Below, in pieces: positions 1 to 7,163 of a stretch of 41,837 nt of DNA. The DNA comes from a virus. Location: the IMG/VR virus record IMGVR_UViG_3300003690_003729, positions 1 to 41,837 of that record. The stretch is one strand, 5' to 3'. Every line of letters begins with the position of its first letter. Positions within the stretch are counted from its first letter, which is position 1. The notes under the pieces were generated by a model. It saw only the letters and a list, made by a program, of their open reading frames with translations. It was not told where the DNA came from and ran no database searches. Position numbers and translations under genes: made by a program.

Positions 1-258
1 TCATGGCGTCTCTCCGTTCTCTTCTAACCATTTGCGTATGCTGGCCACAGCGCCCTTATCGGTATCCGGTGATGGGTGCGGGCGATGAAAAACACGCACT
101 TCATCAAACAATACAACGGCTAATGCGGTCAAAGAACCGCCCTTGACGCGCTGGCTCTGCGAGCGGATTCGGATTTCAAACCAGGCGTAGTGGCCACCGT
201 TCGAATTCTGGCGTAGGCGGTAGGTGAAGCGGGTGAGCTTTTGCGATGACATTGCCAT
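1..258 (-). CDS. Small hypothetical protein, paralogue of the right-edge gene
   Basis: An 85-residue protein of unknown function. Its first 28 or so residues (SQKLTRFTYRLRQ followed by NGGHYAWFEIR) are nearly the same as those of the protein at 41571-41837, after which the two diverge completely, so the pair is mosaic. A good ribosome site (GGGAGG) lies just before the start at 258. It sits outside the tRNA fragment at 372-419, on the side away from the integrase. This is where the right end of a neighbouring prophage would be if two were integrated in tandem. No domain is recognised. Confidence 0.6.
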   Translation of the reverse strand: MAMSSQKLTRFTYRLRQNSNGGHYAWFEIRIRSQSQRVKGGSLTALAVVLFDEVRVFHRPHPSPDTDKGAVASIRKWLEENGETP

Positions 259-288
259 TAGCTACCTCCCTTCCAATGTTTTTATTTT

Positions 289-308
289 GCTACCTATTTG
301 CTACCTAG
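289..308 (+). repeat. Candidate integrase arm-type sites, left of the att core
   Basis: Two direct repeats of GCTACCTA at 11-bp spacing (289-296 and 300-307), with a further GCTACCT at 261-267. The 20-bp block matches 15 of 20 positions of the block at 548-567 on the other side of the tRNA fragment. Paired, helically phased direct repeats on both sides of a tRNA core are what tyrosine integrases use as arm sites. The role is inferred from position and repetition. Confidence 0.5.
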
Positions 309-323
309 AACCTCTCCCAACAA

Positions 324-361
324 AAAACGGCCACTTGCTGTATTAGCTAAGTGGCCGTTTT
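324..361 (-). terminator. Bidirectional terminator downstream of tRNA-Pro
   Basis: Perfect 13-bp inverted repeat (AAAACGGCCACTT at 324-336, its complement at 349-361) with a 12-nt loop and A/T runs on both sides. It lies just past the 3' end of the tRNA-Pro fragment and would end tRNA transcription as well as transcripts arriving from the other direction. Confidence 0.75.
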
Positions 362-371
362 CCGGAATTTT

Positions 372-419
372 TGGTCGGAATAGCAGGATTCGAACCTACG
401 ACCTCTGCCTCCCGAAGGC
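372..419 (-). other. Attachment site: 3' half of a tRNA-Pro gene
   Basis: Read on the minus strand this is a tRNA 3' half: anticodon loop TTCGGGA (anticodon CGG, proline), 3' anticodon stem GGCAG, T-arm GGTTCGAATCC, acceptor strand TATTCCG, then ACCA. The match to a tRNA stops at about 419, inside the 5' anticodon stem; there is no D-arm or 5' acceptor strand beyond. This is the usual scar of a tyrosine integrase that crosses over at the anticodon stem-loop, with the integrase gene next to it. The intact tRNA should lie beyond the right edge of the window. Confidence 0.85.
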
Positions 420-420
420 T

Positions 421-477
421 TGTGGATAAAATAACTCGATATATCCCCAGAAATGTGTGGATAACTAGAGTTATTTT
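421..477. promoter_or_regulatory. Two perfect DnaA-box 9-mers and an inverted repeat beside att
   Basis: TGTGGATAA (reverse complement TTATCCACA, the consensus DnaA box) occurs at 421-429 and again at 456-464, 35 bp apart. A perfect 10-bp inverted repeat, AAAATAACTC (428-437) and GAGTTATTTT (468-477), brackets the second copy. The segment lies between the att core and the integrase start. It could bind DnaA, integrase or another architectural factor; the function is not known. Confidence 0.45.
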
Positions 478-572
478 GAATCAATCACTTACGCACTAAA
501 CTTCTTTTCTGCTTGTCGACGCATTGCCCCTCTTTTATCCTCCGCTTAGAACCTATTTGGAACCTAGTTTTT

Positions 573-1946
573 ATGGGCAAGACTACAGCGAAGCTTACAG
601 CGCGACTCATGGAGCGTCTGGCCAAAGAGCTGGCGGAAGGTGATGAGGTTTGGGATTCGGATCTTGGAGGTTACCACGTACGCGCTGGCAAGCGAGGCTT
701 GTCGATCCGGCTCTCTTATTACAACACGCTGAATAAACGGCGCGTGCTTACAATTGGCAAGTTCGGTGTCTATACCGCTACCCAAGCGCGTGAATCAGCA
801 AAGGATGCGTTGGCCATTATTGCCCAAGGTGGCGATCCCCGCGCGGTGATTGAAGAGACGAAAGCCGAAGCGCAACACCAGCAGCAACAAACGCTTAGAT
901 CTTACCTGCGGACTGATTATGCTGATCACCAGAAGCGCCGCAAGGATGGCGACGCCACCCTACGACGTATCGAAAATAGCTTTACCGATTGGCTTGATAA
1001 GCCAATGGAAACCCTCGGCCTCGCCGATGTTGAACGCTGGCAATCTCAAAAAGAGGCGGGAGCCCCGGATGCAGACCCACCGGTAAAACCCCAGGCTTAC
1101 CAAACTCTGAAACGCTCCTATGGCGCACTGCAAACACTGCTTAACCACGCGGCTAAGCGCGGCGTCATTACTCAAAATCCGCTAAAAGATATCAAGCTTC
1201 AAAAGCCAGCGCTTACGGACGATCAGCTCGAAGCGGACGAGGGGCGTCGTTACCTGGAAGCTAGTGAGCGTGAAGCCTTTTTTGCTGGTCTGGACGCCTA
1301 CCAAGAGGAAAAGCGGGTGCAACGCAGAAGCAGCCGAGCCCATGGTAAGCGGTATTTACCCGACCTGGATGGAGTGGCCTATGTCGATCATGCCGCGCCG
1401 TGGCTACTGCTCATGTATTACACCGGGTTTCGACCAGGTGATTTATTTGGTCTTCGTTGGCCGCATGTGAGTTTCGAGTTTAAGAGCATCCGCAAAATCA
1501 TCGAAAAAACCGCGCACCAATCCCCCGAGCCGCAGACTTTCCCGCTTTCAGATCCGGCCATGGAAGTGCTGGAAACGTGGTGGGAGCAGCAAGGGAAGCC
1601 CAGCAGTGGCTATGTGTTCTCATCACCTGTTACAGGCAAGCGGCTGGGCAAAGATGCAATGCGGAAACCTTGGAAGCGGGTACGTGAACTGGCAGGGCTA
1701 AACGATGGAATGGTGCTATATACGCTGCGCCATAACTTTGCGAGTCAGTTGGTCATGGCGGGAGTGGATCTTCTCACGGTGAGCAAACTGATGGCTCACT
1801 CGGATATTCAGACGACGATCAAATACTATGCCCACCTCCAGCCCGACCATAAGCGTAATGCGGTACAGCTTTTTGCTCAGATCGGGCAGGGGAAAGAGGT
1901 CATAGGCAAGGAGTTACGAGGCGATGGAAGTAGCGCTGCGCATTGA
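573..1946 (+). CDS. int: Tyrosine-recombinase integrase
   Basis: Site-specific recombinase that would integrate the phage at tRNA-Pro and excise it with the Xis-like partner. The 457-residue form starts at MGKTTAKLT; an upstream ATG at 513 adds 20 residues that look non-coding and overlap the arm-type repeats. Residues 1-100 resemble the phage-integrase N-terminal arm-binding domain. The catalytic domain has Arg287 in YYTGFRPGD, the box II motif YTLRHNFAS, LMAHSD, and the nucleophile Tyr419 in IKYYAHL. The first histidine of the usual box II HxLR is a tyrosine here. The gene converges on the Xis-like gene and overlaps it by 33 bp. Arm repeats just upstream suggest autoregulation. Confidence 0.93.
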   Translation: MGKTTAKLTARLMERLAKELAEGDEVWDSDLGGYHVRAGKRGLSIRLSYYNTLNKRRVLTIGKFGVYTATQARESAKDALAIIAQGGDPRAVIEETKAEAQHQQQQTLRSYLRTDYADHQKRRKDGDATLRRIENSFTDWLDKPMETLGLADVERWQSQKEAGAPDADPPVKPQAYQTLKRSYGALQTLLNHAAKRGVITQNPLKDIKLQKPALTDDQLEADEGRRYLEASEREAFFAGLDAYQEEKRVQRRSSRAHGKRYLPDLDGVAYVDHAAPWLLLMYYTGFRPGDLFGLRWPHVSFEFKSIRKIIEKTAHQSPEPQTFPLSDPAMEVLETWWEQQGKPSSGYVFSSPVTGKRLGKDAMRKPWKRVRELAGLNDGMVLYTLRHNFASQLVMAGVDLLTVSKLMAHSDIQTTIKYYAHLQPDHKRNAVQLFAQIGQGKEVIGKELRGDGSSAAH

Positions 1947-2231
1947 GGCTTCAGCGGTGCTTGAATAGCTCTCGCTTGATTCCAGCCAGGCGTATACGTC
2001 AGATAAGCGATAGCGCACATGGTGGCCACGCTTCACGAATCGTGGCCCAGGCCTACCGAGTAGGATGCCGGTGCTGCGTGCTTTTCGCGCCGTCGCGGGC
2101 ATTGCCGGAATTAGCCGGGGAAACACCACCACATCCGGCAGCTCAATCTTCGTCAGATCTACCCCTGCTTTTGCGCGGGCCAAAGCATCGGCTAGCTCTT
2201 TATCGATATCACGTTGATCGTTAATACTCAT
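1914..2231 (-). CDS. Excisionase/AlpA-like DNA-binding protein
   Basis: A 105-residue protein whose middle part (GRPGPRFVKRGHHVRYRLSDV then YAWLES) has the shape of the winged-helix 'helix_turn_helix_17'/AlpA-excisionase fold: a Gly/Pro turn, a basic wing with VRYR, and a final helix ending WL. It is the last gene of the leftward early operon and lies tail-to-tail with the integrase, whose 3' end it overlaps. That context fits excisionase or a directionality factor made only after repressor loss. It could also be a general AlpA-type regulator. Confidence 0.65.
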   Translation of the reverse strand: MSINDQRDIDKELADALARAKAGVDLTKIELPDVVVFPRLIPAMPATARKARSTGILLGRPGPRFVKRGHHVRYRLSDVYAWLESSESYSSTAEASMRSATSIAS

Positions 2232-2533
2232 TGGTTCTTTTCTCCCTTCTGTTTAGCCCGCCAGCGGTTGAAGCGGTTGCGAATGATGCGAAACGTTTGG
2301 CGCGCGGCTGGGTTGCTGTCCAGCTCGGCGCGGCTGTTGATTTGGCAGGCGGCACATAGCCAGTCCCGGGCGTCCTGTTCGTTGTGGGTGCCGTCGGGTA
2401 AGGCGCTGGGCTCAATGCCAAACTTGGCCCGGCGGCGGCGATCCAGGTAGAGCTGGAAGGCTTGATCCTGGCAGAGCATGGCGGCTTGCCTTGCTACGGT
2501 GCCGCCTTTGGGTGGTGCGTGATTTTTCTCCAT
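2228..2533 (-). CDS. Small phage early-operon protein
   Basis: A 101-residue, strongly basic protein of unknown function. The C-terminal half (DARDWLCAACQINSRAELD, then a helix ending RFNRWRAK) looks like a short family common in P2-like phage early operons. ATGA overlap with the next gene (start at 2231) indicates translational coupling. No catalytic motif is seen. Confidence 0.7.
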   Translation of the reverse strand: MEKNHAPPKGGTVARQAAMLCQDQAFQLYLDRRRRAKFGIEPSALPDGTHNEQDARDWLCAACQINSRAELDSNPAARQTFRIIRNRFNRWRAKQKGEKNQ

Positions 2534-2541
2534 GCTTCCCC

Positions 2542-2730
2542 CTAAAACTCGAACCGCTGGGCGATGCCCTTGGGCACCGCTTTTGCTTGAGTGCGGATCT
2601 CGATCACCTCAACGCGGGGTTTGAAGTGGCTAACGGTGCTCACGCCTAGCTGGAAAGCGGCGCCCAGGCCAAAACCTGCGGCGAGCAAGGTAATGGCCAA
2701 ACGATGGTTGACGGGTATTGGGTTTTTCAT
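2542..2730 (-). CDS. Small single-pass membrane protein
   Basis: A 62-residue protein with one predicted membrane segment (about residues 11-29, LAITLLAAGFGLGAAFQLG) preceded by a few basic residues and followed by a polar tail. It lies in the leftward early operon between the zinc-finger gene and the 101-residue gene, with only a few bases on each side. The role is unknown. Confidence 0.6.
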   Translation of the reverse strand: MKNPIPVNHRLAITLLAAGFGLGAAFQLGVSTVSHFKPRVEVIEIRTQAKAVPKGIAQRFEF

Positions 2731-2733
2731 CGT

Positions 2734-2949
2734 TTACCGTCCTTGCTTGTTTTTCAGCTCACGAATGCCCTGGCACTCGATGCAGGTGGTGGCCCAGGGC
2801 GCGGCTTTGCGGCGCTGGGTGGGGATCTCGTAGCCGCAATCAACGCATTCATCGTTGGCGGCCTGGGTGGCGAGCGTGGCGCGGCGTGCCAGCGTGGCCT
2901 CCAGGCTTTGTTGGATGGTGACCGCGGCGCGGTCGGCGTTATCTGCCAT
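2734..2949 (-). CDS. TraR/DksA-type zinc-finger protein
   Basis: A 71-residue protein of the short phage TraR/DksA C4 family. Cysteines are arranged CVDCGY...CIECQG (residues 35, 38, 56, 59) after an N-terminal helix, as in P2 Orf82-type proteins. Members bind the RNA polymerase secondary channel and alter promoter choice. I start it at MADNADRAAV because a clear ribosome site (GAAGGAAGA) precedes that codon; the longer reading frame would run into the replication gene. It follows gpA in the early operon. Confidence 0.8.
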   Translation of the reverse strand: MADNADRAAVTIQQSLEATLARRATLATQAANDECVDCGYEIPTQRRKAAPWATTCIECQGIRELKNKQGR

Positions 2950-2963
2950 CGTTCTTCCTTCGG

Positions 2964-5267
2964 TTAGCAAAGTTCGGGCGGGAAGTACTCTTCCTGCTGG
3001 GTAGGTTTGGACGGCGCGAAGAGTTTTCGCGCGGCTTCTCTGGCTTCCTGGGCTTCGCGGTAGGCGTCTTCCGCTTCGGCCCGGTAAATTTCTGAGCGCT
3101 TCCACTCTTCGAGACGTTCGCGCTGGGCGTTTTTCTCTTCAGGTGAAGGTTCTCGGGGCTGGATATCTGGCCCCTGCGTACAGTTAGTGACACGAGTCCA
3201 AGGGGACGCGGCTTCGCCGCCTCCCGAAACCCCCTGGTGCCGCTGCGACTTGCCGCGCACTTGCCAGCGGTAGAAGCGGGTCAGGTATTCGTGTTCGTTG
3301 CCCCGGCCGTCGGATACGACGATGCCGAAAGTGCCCAGCTTGCTTTCGCCGTGGCGGCCTTTGGCCTCGATGCCTTCGCGTACTTCGCCGGTGGCGTGGC
3401 TGAAGTCGGCGCGGTCGAGATCCACGCGTGGCATCGTCCAGGGTTTAACCGGGCGCTGTTTGCGGGGCAGGTTGGGGCCGCCCATCAAACGTAAGAACTG
3501 ATCCCACTGGCCTGCGTTGGCCACCTTGCGGATTTCTGCCAAGCGACTGGCGATGCGTTGGTCTGGCCGGGTGGCTTGCTCCCAGCTTTCCAGCTCATCG
3601 ATGTGCTTTTCGTTCAGGCGTCGCACTTCCCGCCACACGGTGACGCTGGGCAGGCCGACGAACTGAAACTGGCGGATGCCCCACACTGCCGCCCAAGATT
3701 CAATGCGCGGCGCGACGCTGTTTAGCTCGTGGCCATAGCGGTCTTTGTCATCGTTTTGCACGCCATCGCGGACGAACTGCTCGCCGTTGATGTTCTTGCT
3801 GATGTACTTGGCCACGTAGCCCGCGGCGGTGCCTTTCGCGTAGTCGATCTTTTCCACTTTGAAGCGAGCGGTGGTCTTGTTGCCGCGACGGTCGAACAGC
3901 TCCTCGGGGGTGTCCGCTTCCGCGTGGCTGCGCAAGATCTCGTTTACGCGCTTTGTGTGCTCCGGCTTCATCCACAGCAATAGGTGCCAGTGGGGCGTGC
4001 CATCGTGGTGGGGTTCCACCACACGAATGCCGTAAATGCCCAGGTTCTCGCGGGCTAACGCCGCGCGGGCGCGTGCCCATACCTGCTGCAGATGGGCTTG
4101 GGCTTCGCGCGGGGTGCTGCCGTCATACTTCGGGTTGCTGACGCTGTTTTCGGATATCACCGGGTGGAAACGGCTGGGCGCGGTGATGGTGTAGAACATG
4201 CCCACGTGGCCCATGCGGCGGGACTCCGCTTCGGTGTCGCTGATACGCAGCATCAATTCAGCACGGCGGTGGTCGGGGTTCGATAAGCCCAGCTCGGCGA
4301 GCTCGGCGAGGGTGTAAACCTGTCCTTCCTGGTTGATGGCTTCCAGCGCTTCGAGCAGGGCGCGGTTGCGGTTCTTCTGTGCGCGGCGGCGGTCGAGCGT
4401 GACGTTGCTGCAGTAGATGCCCGCGCGCTTGTGCACGCGGTGGGCTTCCCGCTGCACCTGTTCCAACCGGCGGCCGCCCAGGCGGCGCAGCTGCCGACGC
4501 CACCAGTCAGGGGCGGTGAGTTTGGCCAACTGCACGGCGCTTTTCAGCTTGAGGCTGGGTGGGTTAATGCCGTGCAGGCGCGCACGGTGGCGGGCTTTGA
4601 CGAGCGCCATTTCATTGACGACGGATAGGCTCATGACCGGCGCACGGTGCCAGTTGAACACTGCCATCAATGGAATGACGCCCAGCGGCGGGCTTAACGG
4701 GTTGCGGGAATCGGCGATTTGCAGGGCGACTTCCCGCGCTTGGCCGGAAAGGGTGCGTGCCTTGGGCGTTTTCAGGTTCAGCGGCGGTGGCAGCAAGCCC
4801 AGGCGCAGGCGGCGGTTATGCTCGGCGATGCCGCCGATCAGCTTGCTGCGTTCTCGCTCGATGGCCGTGGCCTGGGCATCGGCATGGTTGATAAACGCTT
4901 CATCGTCGTGGGTGACGTTCAGGCCGTGCAACACCAGATTCTTTTCGACGCTGGCCAGCCACTGGCAGCCCAGCTGCAAGCCTTCGATGGTGGTGGGTGC
5001 GCGTTTGACCAGCCCGTTAAAGCCGCGCTCCAGATCCTTGGTGATGGCAGGAAAGCGGCGGTACACGCTGGCGGGATCGATGAGCTCGCGGGTGTTGCGC
5101 GCTAACCAGCGGTTAGCGGCGGCGTGGCCATGGCGTTTGGAAACGTGCACATAGCCACCCGCCAGTTTTTCCGCCAGAGAGGGCAGGCGCTCAAAATGGC
5201 CCTTTAAGTACAGGTAGCAATCTTTGGTGCCAGAGCTGTGGCCAAAGGCGAGTTCAAGCGCGCTCAT
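2964..5267 (-). CDS. A: P2 gpA-type rolling-circle replication initiator
   Basis: A 767-residue HUH endonuclease that nicks the phage origin and becomes covalently linked to the 5' end to start rolling-circle replication. The HUH motif is PHWHLLLW (His426, His428). The nicking tyrosines are Tyr484 and Tyr488 in GYVAKYISKN, the same four-residue spacing as Tyr450/Tyr454 known in P2 gpA. The N-terminal 300 residues match the gpA N-terminal domain; the last 100 residues are charged and low in complexity. ATGA overlap links it to the upstream gene. The C-terminal coding part holds a hairpin that may be the origin. Confidence 0.95.
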   Translation of the reverse strand: MSALELAFGHSSGTKDCYLYLKGHFERLPSLAEKLAGGYVHVSKRHGHAAANRWLARNTRELIDPASVYRRFPAITKDLERGFNGLVKRAPTTIEGLQLGCQWLASVEKNLVLHGLNVTHDDEAFINHADAQATAIERERSKLIGGIAEHNRRLRLGLLPPPLNLKTPKARTLSGQAREVALQIADSRNPLSPPLGVIPLMAVFNWHRAPVMSLSVVNEMALVKARHRARLHGINPPSLKLKSAVQLAKLTAPDWWRRQLRRLGGRRLEQVQREAHRVHKRAGIYCSNVTLDRRRAQKNRNRALLEALEAINQEGQVYTLAELAELGLSNPDHRRAELMLRISDTEAESRRMGHVGMFYTITAPSRFHPVISENSVSNPKYDGSTPREAQAHLQQVWARARAALARENLGIYGIRVVEPHHDGTPHWHLLLWMKPEHTKRVNEILRSHAEADTPEELFDRRGNKTTARFKVEKIDYAKGTAAGYVAKYISKNINGEQFVRDGVQNDDKDRYGHELNSVAPRIESWAAVWGIRQFQFVGLPSVTVWREVRRLNEKHIDELESWEQATRPDQRIASRLAEIRKVANAGQWDQFLRLMGGPNLPRKQRPVKPWTMPRVDLDRADFSHATGEVREGIEAKGRHGESKLGTFGIVVSDGRGNEHEYLTRFYRWQVRGKSQRHQGVSGGGEAASPWTRVTNCTQGPDIQPREPSPEEKNAQRERLEEWKRSEIYRAEAEDAYREAQEAREAARKLFAPSKPTQQEEYFPPELC
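3190..3240 (-). other. Candidate origin/nick region inside gene A
   Basis: Within the 3' part of gene A a GC hairpin (GCGGC 3208-3212, loop TTC, GCCGC 3216-3220) is followed on the minus strand by a segment encoding PWTRVTNCT. In P2-like phages the plus origin lies inside gene A. The matching peptide motif after a glycine-rich stretch is common in homologues, which suggests the DNA rather than the protein is conserved. The nick position cannot be set from sequence alone. Confidence 0.35.
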
Positions 5268-5509
5268 GCGGGCACCGTCGCTTGATCGATGCCTTTGGCC
5301 TGCCGTGCGGGCAATTGGGCGGCCGCAATATCGATCCGGTAGTCATCCAGAACGCTTTCGATCTGCGTTAGCTGGCAGCCGAAGTGATGCGCCTCGCGTT
5401 TTAGCTCCTCGGCGGCCATGCGGTTGCCTGCCTGCTCTAATTGCTTGGCCAGATAGTCGAAACGCGCCTTCACCACGTAAAGGGTGTGCATTGTGTTGGT
5501 GAGGTTCAT
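5264..5509 (-). CDS. Small early-operon protein, helical
   Basis: An 81-residue protein of unknown function, predicted largely helical (VVKARFDYLAKQLEQAG then MAAEELKREA). It is joined to gene A by an ATGA overlap, and to the preceding gene by another overlap (5506-5509), so it belongs to a tightly coupled replication cassette. The family is not recognised. Confidence 0.65.
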   Translation of the reverse strand: MNLTNTMHTLYVVKARFDYLAKQLEQAGNRMAAEELKREAHHFGCQLTQIESVLDDYRIDIAAAQLPARQAKGIDQATVPA

Positions 5510-5916
5510 GCCACCCCCTTTTCGATCAGGCTGAGCCAGTGCAGGGCGGCCTTGGTGTTCCCTTCTGCCAGGGCTTGGCGGGCGTGGCTAGCCAGTTCGC
5601 AGCTAGGGTGCTGGGCGCGGTTGCGCAGTTGATCCTTCAGTCCGCTGGCGTAATCGCTCATGCGGTGGATGGCGGCACGCACAGCGGCGCGTTCCGGCTT
5701 GGCTAGTTGGCTGATTTGTTGGGTGGCATCGGCGGTTAGCCCGGCGCTTTTCAGCACTAAGCGGCGTTCTGGGAAGGGGAGATCCGCCCAGACGGTGATC
5801 AAGTCTTGATCCGCCGCGCGGCTGTGCAACTCGGCGCGGAGTTCACCAAAGCCCGCCCGGTCGGATTGGACGCGGGGAGGCGCTTTGCGTGTGGGGAGTG
5901 GGGTCACGTTGGCCAT
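5506..5916 (-). CDS. Hypothetical early-operon protein
   Basis: A 136-residue protein of unknown function. Start MANVTPLPTR is chosen because AAGGAAAG lies eight bases upstream; the frame stays open for ten more codons. It has a disordered N-terminal 30 residues, then a helical body. The C-terminal part (CELASHARQALAEGNTKAAL) looks like a small helical repeat. It lies two genes upstream of gpA in the leftward operon. Confidence 0.65.
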   Translation of the reverse strand: MANVTPLPTRKAPPRVQSDRAGFGELRAELHSRAADQDLITVWADLPFPERRLVLKSAGLTADATQQISQLAKPERAAVRAAIHRMSDYASGLKDQLRNRAQHPSCELASHARQALAEGNTKAALHWLSLIEKGVA

Positions 5917-5952
5917 GGTGCTTTCCTTAGTTGCTTCGCTCAGCAATTCAGC

Positions 5953-6330
5953 TCAGTGCTCGAGGACGACAGGGCGGCGGGTATCGGCATCGACCACCTG
6001 GGCTAGGCCAATATCGCGGGCCTGCTGGATCATGCGGTCGAGGTCGCGGGCGGTGAACACCACCGGGCAACCGTTGCGAGTGCGCAGCACCACTACATGG
6101 GAGGTGCTGGCGTTTAGGTCGATGCATGAATCCAGATTGACGCTATCCAGATCCGCAAAGGCTTGGATGGCGGCCACTTCGGCGGTGGCTTCTGAAATGC
6201 CGTAGTCGTGCACTAGCGTGCCGATGGTGATTCGCAGCGCTTCGGCGCGGCTATCCCAGCGGTTTTGCCAGAGCACTTCGGTGGCGATATCGAAGGGAGT
6301 TTTTGCAGCGTTAATGGGTGCGACGTTCAT
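5953..6330 (-). CDS. Hypothetical early-operon protein
   Basis: A 125-residue acidic protein of unknown function with a good ribosome site (AAGAAGGAACC) before ATG. The central helices (ALRITIGTLVHDYGISEATA) and the C-terminal strand-helix part (VVFTARDLDRMIQQARD) suggest a small alpha/beta fold. It overlaps the 3' end of the ogr-like gene by 20 bp, so the two are likely coupled. Confidence 0.6.
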   Translation of the reverse strand: MNVAPINAAKTPFDIATEVLWQNRWDSRAEALRITIGTLVHDYGISEATAEVAAIQAFADLDSVNLDSCIDLNASTSHVVVLRTRNGCPVVFTARDLDRMIQQARDIGLAQVVDADTRRPVVLEH

Positions 6331-6706
6331 GTTGTGGTTCCTTCTTGGTTTGATCTTCGATACCCAGACGCATCTGGCCTTGTTTCTCCAAACGGTTGTG
6401 CCGCTTGAACCAAGGTGAGTACGGAAGATCTACTTTTGGGTTTGGCCTGAAACTGGGGGCCAGCACATGCTTTAACGAAAGGTCGGCTGTGGTACGGAAG
6501 CCACAACCAAATACGTTGCTACAGTGCAGGTAGAGCACCCGGAAGATGGGTAGATGCGTCTTCGAAGTTCGCACCCACATATGTGATCCGCAGTGAGGGC
6601 AATCGAACCGAAGTCGACTGTCCTGGTGTTCTACGCCTTCTGCTTCTTCTCCTTCGAGGTATTCCCCTTCGATGGAGCCCTGTTTCACATCTGTTTTTTC
6701 AGTCAC
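6311..6706 (-). CDS. ogr: Ogr/Delta-type late-gene activator
   Basis: A 131-residue zinc-finger transcription activator of the P2 Ogr family. These proteins bind dyads upstream of late promoters and contact the RNA polymerase alpha subunit. Cysteines 36, 39, 62 and 68 give Cx2C-x22-Cx5C, with the 22-residue gap of P2 Ogr and the HCSNVFGCGFRTTAD block where P2 has a QCQNVNC-like one. Here the domain is preceded by an acidic extension of about 30 residues, and the protein is longer than P2 Ogr (72 residues). GTG start with AAGGGGG upstream. In P2 ogr follows D; here it has moved into the early operon, so late activation is tied directly to repressor loss. Confidence 0.85.
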   Translation of the reverse strand: MTEKTDVKQGSIEGEYLEGEEAEGVEHQDSRLRFDCPHCGSHMWVRTSKTHLPIFRVLYLHCSNVFGCGFRTTADLSLKHVLAPSFRPNPKVDLPYSPWFKRHNRLEKQGQMRLGIEDQTKKEPQHERRTH

Positions 6707-6887
6707 TCGGCCCCCTTATTTCGTAAAGGGCGCGGCCTCGGCCGGTGAGGCTGGCCGTGCCCTTGCGCAGTCGTCGGCGGGCGAGCCATTCGGCGGCCTG
6801 GTCGATCGTTTCCAGGCCAAGTTGTTGCCGCACCGCCTCAAGCTGGCGTTCGAGTTCGTCATCCAGCACTAGGTGGTTCTGGGGCAT
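6699..6887 (-). CDS. Small basic helical protein, possible DNA binder
   Basis: A 62-residue protein (MPQNHLVLDDELERQLEAV onward) with a helix pair and a basic ARRRLRKG segment. Start chosen at 6887 with AAGGAGC seven bases upstream. Length and the polar strand-helix-helix order could fit a ribbon-helix-helix regulator, but similarity is weak. It overlaps the ogr-like start by 8 bp. Confidence 0.55.
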   Translation of the reverse strand: MPQNHLVLDDELERQLEAVRQQLGLETIDQAAEWLARRRLRKGTASLTGRGRALYEIRGPSD

Positions 6888-6924
6888 TTTGGGTGCTCCT
6901 TTTGGGCCTTTTTTGTGCCTGTTT

Positions 6925-7128
6925 TTACGATGCACGTTGGCCCACACTGGTGTTCACAAGGTCGCTAACGCCGAGTGTTTCGAGCGCTTCTTTCAGCACC
7001 AATTGGCGCAGCAAGGTGGCTTTCGACATGCCGGTGTAGTCGACCAGGGCGTCAATCAACTTGGCTTCGTAGTCGTCCAAATTGATGGCGGCATAGCGTT
7101 GACGGATGCGACGGGTGTCTTGGTGCAT
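6925..7128 (-). CDS. Ribbon-helix-helix-like regulator
   Basis: A 67-residue protein with a basic N-terminus, a short strand (AAINLDD) and two helices (EAKLIDALVDYTGMS, then KATLLRQLVLKEAL), the arrangement of MetJ/Arc ribbon-helix-helix proteins. Ribosome site AAGGAA. It is one of up to three such small proteins in a row near the start of the early operon. Confidence 0.6.
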   Translation of the reverse strand: MHQDTRRIRQRYAAINLDDYEAKLIDALVDYTGMSKATLLRQLVLKEALETLGVSDLVNTSVGQRAS

Positions 7129-7163
7129 GACGGCATTCCTTATGCAGAAGCACGAACAACGGC

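Noticed and set aside
372-419. Complete tRNA-Pro gene
   Set aside because: The 5' half (acceptor, D-arm) is missing beyond position 419; only the 3' half is present.
2591-5632. Many long plus-strand frames across the replication gene (for example 4417-5154)
   Set aside because: They are opposite-strand shadows in a GC-rich gene; the minus-strand frame carries HUH and tyrosine motifs and ATGA couplings.
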